A stretch of DNA of 8,881 bases from Candidatus Sericytochromatia bacterium (GTDB taxonomy: Bacteria; Cyanobacteriota; Sericytochromatia; JACMPN01). The position numbers and the translations under genes are program-made. The notes below the pieces were generated by a model that saw only the letters and a program-made list of their open reading frames with translations, made no database searches and was not told the origin of the DNA. Location of the stretch: assembly GCA_014377495.1 (NCBI GenBank), contig JACMPN010000151.1, forward strand, positions 1 to 8,881, in the 5' to 3' direction. Positions 6,117-8,881 of the stretch are shown here, one piece after another (the first letter of the stretch is position 1; each line of letters starts with the position of its first letter).

Positions 6117-7319
6117 TCATCCTTGCCCCGGCGAGCGCCTGAGGACGTAATAAAGGCGCAGATCCGCCCAGTAACGGTAAATATGCTGCTTTTTCCAGAT
6201 TTGGGCCAATCGGCTCTTGGCTTCCGTCGAGCCTTCCAGCCAGCCCAGGTAGTCGGCCTGTGCGACCGGCATCTCACCGACGGCGATCAGCATCAGCTTG
6301 TCGATGGCGAGGGTGACGTCCGGTGGCCCCAGGGTCGGGGCCGCACCCAGAAACCGGCCCTCCGCCCAGGCCAGCTCGATGCACGCCGGCCACACGGCCA
6401 GCGGGTCGCGCACCGCCAGGCGCAGACTGCCGCTGCCCGGGCCGTACCGCATGCCGGCGAGAAAGGGCACCATGGCCCCGGCCCGCCATTCCCAGGGGCG
6501 GATCACCCGGGCCGTGGCGGGCAGCCCGTCGAACAGTTGCGGCCAGGGGGCGTCGGGGGGCATGGGGTGGATGTCGAGGCTGGCCCCGGGACCACCCAGG
6601 ATCATCAGGGCGTGCAGCAGCTTGCGGCGGGCCTCGCCGCTCAATTCCACCCACTCGTTGACCGACACCCGGGGCACCTCGCCCGGCGTCACGGTGGCCA
6701 TGACGTAGCCGTCCGGACCGTCACGGCCCTCGTGGATGAGGAGGGTGATGTCGTCGACGGCAGCGACGCTGGGCCAGATCCGGCCGTGCCAGTCGGCCGG
6801 CCGGCGGACGCGCCCGCCGGCCAGACCCATGGCCCGCCGTGCCTGGAGGGCTTCGATGACGGGCCGGTCCGCAGGGGTGGCCAGCCGGATGCCGCCCGGT
6901 CGCCCCGGCCAATGATTGCCGGGGGGCAGGCTGTATTCGGTGCCGATGGGCAGCGGCGAGAATCCGGTGTCGATCGGCAGCCGCGTGCTCAGGCGCGTGG
7001 CGATCGCCGCCTGGGTGGCGACGATGGCATCGGCATCCGCCTGGGGCGGGGCACTCATCGCCACGGCCAACGCCCCGATCCGAAATGCCGCATCCGTCAG
7101 GTGCAGGGCCGTCACCTCCCCGCCTCCCAGCCAGATCGGCTCGGCCAGGTAAAGCCTGCTGCCGACGATCTCCCCGTCCTGCTCCCAGACGTAACCGGTG
7201 GTGCCGTTGGTGCGTCCCAACGGCCAGGGCTTGCCGGCGACCAGGCTGTCGCTCAGCAGCTGGCGGCAGACGGCCGGAGTGTCTTCGGCCTGAAACGGCC
7301 GGCGGACGAGGTCAGCCAA
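6117..7319 (-). CDS. Eis-like GNAT/SCP2-domain protein, copy 2 (TTG start)
   Basis: A 400-residue protein and a close paralogue of the next gene upstream. The N-terminal GNAT fold (about 1-135) has a clear strand pair GYVWEQDGEIVGSRLYL (42-58) and ends with DTGFSPLPIGTEY (117-129). The second GNAT-like fold (about 143-290) has GPDGYVMATV (201-210) and VNEWVEL (220-226). The SCP2-like domain (about 291-385) has MRYGPGSGSLRLAV (290-303) and PDVTLAIDKLMLIAVGE (333-349). The acetyl-CoA loop is not recognisable. The C-terminus runs on after IYRYW with a basic, aromatic tail (LRLYYVLRR), whereas in characterised Eis the terminal carboxylate is part of the active site. The only reasonable start is TTG at 7319: no ATG or GTG occurs nearby, the residues after it align with both paralogues, and it overlaps the upstream gene by 8 bp. 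No strong Shine-Dalgarno precedes it, so translational coupling is likely. Confidence 0.82.
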   Translation of the reverse strand: MADLVRRPFQAEDTPAVCRQLLSDSLVAGKPWPLGRTNGTTGYVWEQDGEIVGSRLYLAEPIWLGGGEVTALHLTDAAFRIGALAVAMSAPPQADADAIVATQAAIATRLSTRLPIDTGFSPLPIGTEYSLPPGNHWPGRPGGIRLATPADRPVIEALQARRAMGLAGGRVRRPADWHGRIWPSVAAVDDITLLIHEGRDGPDGYVMATVTPGEVPRVSVNEWVELSGEARRKLLHALMILGGPGASLDIHPMPPDAPWPQLFDGLPATARVIRPWEWRAGAMVPFLAGMRYGPGSGSLRLAVRDPLAVWPACIELAWAEGRFLGAAPTLGPPDVTLAIDKLMLIAVGEMPVAQADYLGWLEGSTEAKSRLAQIWKKQHIYRYWADLRLYYVLRRSPGQG

Positions 7320-8505
7320 GGCGGCCCCGCTCGCCGGTGATCCCCGGCCGCTCGTCCCCGGGGTAACGATAAAACGGCTGGGGCGCCCAGACGTCCAGGT
7401 GCTGTAAGTGTTCCGCCTCGGCCGGCAGGAGCCAGCCGAGTTCGGCCGCCGCTGCGGGCTGGACGTCGCCGAAAGCCAGCGCCGCCAGGGTCGAGAGTGA
7501 CAGGCTGACGTCCGGCTCAGCCCCGGTCGGCTGCCAGGCGGTCAGGGCCCCGTCCCGCCAGGCCAGCTCCAGCCGGGCCGGCCACTGGCCGAGGGAGTCG
7601 GTGACGCCCAGACAGAGCCGCCCCGGGCCTGCCCCATACCGCAGCGCCGGCAGGAAAAACGCCGGCAGCCCCGGCCGCACCGCCACGCCCCGTTCATCCC
7701 AGGCCCGTACGCCTGCAATCGGACCACTGACGGTCAGCAGGCCACGGTCGACCGGCAGCGAGCTGGCATCGACGGCATAGCCCAGGCCACGCAGATAGTG
7801 CAGGTAGCCGAAGAAGGCATGCAGGGCGGCGGCGTCCAGATCCACCCATTCCTCGACCACGGCCGTCTGCGGCTCGCCGGCATCGAGGCGGAGGCGCAGA
7901 TAGCCGCTCGGTCCCTCCGGACCCTGGGCGAGGAGCACGCTGACGGGTTGCCGCAGAACCGGGAACCAGGTCCGCCAAGCCGCCGCCGACCGGACGGTGG
8001 GCCCGGTGAGTGTGGCGTTGCGCCGGGCGGCCAGGCCGATGATGGCCGTCATGTCCGACGCCGTCGCCGGACGCAGGGTCGTATCCGTCGGACCCGGCAG
8101 GCCACGGGCGGCCGGCAGGTGCAGCGAGAGGCCGCAGCGCAGGGGGACGAATCCGGCGTTGTCCCAACCGGGCCGGGTGACGCGGCCGACGAGCAGATGA
8201 CAGACGGGGCCGGGCTGGCCAGCGAGATGGTGCAGGGCTTGCCTGAGGCCCTCGGCACTCGTCTGATCCCCCCGCTGGGCGACCATGCGCACCTGATTCG
8301 CCTGCACGGGGCGCCCGGCTACCAACAGGGTCTCGTCCTGCCAGAGGATCGTCGAGGTGGCGCCGGCCGCATCCGCGGTGATCACGCCGGTGAGGTCCCG
8401 GTGATGCAGATGCAGCCAATCGCCCTGCACCACGGCGTCGGCATCCGTCAGGAGCGACCGCACGGCGACGAGGTCATCGGAGACATAGGGACGGCACGTG
8501 AGCAT
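7312..8505 (-). CDS. Eis-like GNAT/SCP2-domain protein, copy 3 (first gene of the operon)
   Basis: A 397-residue protein with the same three parts as its neighbours: N-terminal GNAT (about 1-135, with NAGFVPLRCG at 116-125), a second GNAT-like fold (about 143-285, with GPSGYLRLRL at 198-207 and VEEWVDL at 217-223) and an SCP2-like domain (about 286-385, with LRYGAGPGRLCLGV at 288-301 and PDVSLSLSTLAALAFGD at 331-347). It ends PFYRYP plus a polar 15-residue tail. The ATG at 8505 gives an N-terminus (RPYVSDDL) that aligns with RPFQAEDT of copy 2. No Shine-Dalgarno sequence is visible before it, and the frame stays open further upstream, but that extension does not resemble the family. Known Eis enzymes bind acetyl-CoA in the first domain and acetylate amines; here the (R/Q)xxGx(G/A) loop is absent. 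A terpenoid-binding or acyl-transfer role is inference from operon position. Confidence 0.82.
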   Translation of the reverse strand: MLTCRPYVSDDLVAVRSLLTDADAVVQGDWLHLHHRDLTGVITADAAGATSTILWQDETLLVAGRPVQANQVRMVAQRGDQTSAEGLRQALHHLAGQPGPVCHLLVGRVTRPGWDNAGFVPLRCGLSLHLPAARGLPGPTDTTLRPATASDMTAIIGLAARRNATLTGPTVRSAAAWRTWFPVLRQPVSVLLAQGPEGPSGYLRLRLDAGEPQTAVVEEWVDLDAAALHAFFGYLHYLRGLGYAVDASSLPVDRGLLTVSGPIAGVRAWDERGVAVRPGLPAFFLPALRYGAGPGRLCLGVTDSLGQWPARLELAWRDGALTAWQPTGAEPDVSLSLSTLAALAFGDVQPAAAAELGWLLPAEAEHLQHLDVWAPQPFYRYPGDERPGITGERGRLG

Positions 8506-8618
8506 GGGAATGACTGTCAAGCTGAGCGGTGGGTCCGCTGTATACCGGTTGCCCCCGAGCGGAATCGCAGCGCACGGCGCCGGCAGCAGACTGCCTGGCC
8601 GTGGGTGGAGAGCGGCCT

Positions 8619-8628
8619 CAGTATACTG
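8619..8628. promoter_or_regulatory. Symmetric promoter-like palindrome CAGTATACTG
   Basis: A perfect 10-bp palindrome in a GC-rich region. It reads TATACT on the plus strand (8622-8627) and TATACT on the minus strand (8625-8620), five of six matches to the -10 consensus each way. It could drive the minus-strand terpene operon (start codon about 115 bp away) and the plus-strand gene at 8860. No matching -35 is evident at 16-18 bp in either direction. Confidence 0.4.
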
Positions 8629-8657
8629 CAGACGGCACAAAGGAGACCAGCCCCCGG

Positions 8658-8798
8658 ATGCCGTCGCACGCCGCTTTCGGCGGGTTCGCCCCGCAGTCTG
8701 ACCGCCCACCGGGCCGGCGACACATAACTGGCCAGAGCCCTGTTTTGGCCCCTTGGGCACGGCAGTGGCCGGTGGCGGGAAACGTGCTAGATTGGTGA
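8658..8798 (+). CDS. Possible 46-residue leader ORF (doubtful)
   Basis: A short open frame beginning MPSHAAFGGF and ending GNVLDW, followed by TGA. An AAAGGAG at 8639-8645 precedes it, but the 12-base spacing is longer than ideal. The composition (Pro, Arg, Gly, Ala, Trp) is what random GC-rich sequence gives, and no family, signal peptide or membrane segment is recognised. Its only support is its position between a promoter-like site and the gene at 8860, where a leader peptide could occur. It is listed so that it can be judged, not as a confident gene. Confidence 0.15.
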   Translation: MPSHAAFGGFAPQSDRPPGRRHITGQSPVLAPWARQWPVAGNVLDW

Positions 8799-8859
8799 CT
8801 GAACCGGCTTGGGGCAGGTTGTAAACGAGCCAGGATTTGCGGACGGAGGCGGACGGACC

Positions 8860-8881
8860 ATGCTGCGTGAACCGCTGGAGA
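8860..8881 (+). CDS. Start of an unidentified plus-strand gene (cut by the window edge)
   Basis: ATG at 8860 opens a frame reading MLREPLE before the window ends. GGAGG at 8845-8849 lies ten bases upstream, slightly long but plausible, and a GGACGGA heptamer is repeated at 8841-8847 and 8851-8857. Too little is present to assign a family. It is divergent from the terpene operon, a position often taken by a regulator or an unrelated neighbour. Confidence 0.5.

Larger units (their letters stand above)
8506..8859. other. 354-bp divergent intergenic region
   Basis: This region separates the first operon gene (minus) from a plus-strand gene starting at 8860. It holds a symmetric promoter-like palindrome (8619-8628), a second minus-strand -10-like hexamer TATACA (8539-8544), an AAAGGAG followed after 12 bases by an ATG (8658) that opens a 46-codon frame, and a GC-rich hairpin with arms GCGGG (8680-8684) and CCCGC (8690-8694) around a TTCGC loop. 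No RNA gene or known riboswitch is recognised. The length suggests a regulated leader or operator, but no repeated operator sites are seen. Confidence 0.5.

Noticed and set aside
4295..6142. 615-codon plus-strand open frame opposite the cyclase and the first Eis-like gene
   Set aside because: It is antisense to two recognisable proteins and is low complexity (Gly, Gln, Arg, Pro). Long antisense frames are expected in GC-rich DNA.
6065..6277. N-terminal extension of Eis-like copy 1 into the preceding gene
   Set aside because: The 71 extra residues are a frame-shifted reading of copy 2's 3' end. The ATG at 6064 has an AAAAGGGG and aligns with the paralogues.
5481..7340. 619-codon plus-strand open frame opposite two Eis-like genes
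   Set aside because: It has no recognisable domain and shadow-type composition, and it is antisense to well-supported genes.
8515..8520. TTGACA, a perfect -35 hexamer, on the minus strand
   Set aside because: A -10 at normal spacing would fall inside the coding region of copy 3, and no such hexamer is there.
8506..8760. 85-residue N-terminal extension of Eis-like copy 3
   Set aside because: It is Arg/Pro/Gly-rich with no family resemblance, and it crosses the promoter-like palindrome. The ATG at 8505 matches the family N-terminus.

Overview
This is a high-GC bacterial window (G+C looks close to two thirds by eye; not counted). It holds six intact genes and the first codons of a seventh. No rRNA, tRNA, CRISPR array, IS element or other clear taxonomic marker is visible. 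The gene styles (Eis-like GNAT/SCP2 proteins, a labdane-type diterpene cyclase) fit Chloroflexota or Actinomycetota, but that placement is only a guess.

Layout. Bases 1-136 carry no supportable gene. A class I SAM-dependent methyltransferase (137-1024, minus) is divergent from a GT4-like glycosyltransferase (1156-2295, plus); the 131-bp gap between them has a TATAAT hexamer. The glycosyltransferase ends 14 bp inside the 3' end of a large minus-strand terpene cyclase (2282-4855). Upstream of the cyclase, in the same orientation and tightly packed, are three tandem paralogues of the Eis family (4910-6064, 6117-7319, 7312-8505), each with the pattern GNAT / GNAT-like / SCP2-like. A 354-bp region follows (8506-8859) with a symmetric AT-rich promoter-like site, and then a plus-strand gene starts at 8860 and leaves the window.

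The central gene is the 857-residue cyclase. Its N-terminal ~525 residues are a recognisable bacterial class II diterpene cyclase (the PYDTAWVARI segment, a DADD catalytic motif, DKWHVSPYYATA, and a GKETYAPIRV segment near the domain end). Its C-terminal ~310 residues are a class I terpene synthase domain with DDVID, an NSE-type metal site and the diphosphate-sensor Arg exactly 46 residues upstream. One polypeptide therefore appears able to cyclise GGPP by protonation and then ionise the resulting bicyclic diphosphate. This gamma-beta-alpha arrangement is known from plant and fungal bifunctional diterpene synthases, whereas characterised bacterial pathways usually use two separate proteins.

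How the genes may work together (inference). The three Eis-like genes and the cyclase look like one operon reading leftwards from about 8505 to 2282. The SCP2-like domains could hold a hydrophobic terpenoid, and the GNAT domains, if active, could acylate it. All three copies lack a recognisable acetyl-CoA loop, so a non-enzymatic lipid-binding role is equally possible. The flanking methyltransferase and glycosyltransferase could decorate a terpenol, but they are not in the operon. No prenyl diphosphate synthase, P450 or transporter is in the window, so GGPP must come from elsewhere and the cluster may extend beyond either edge.
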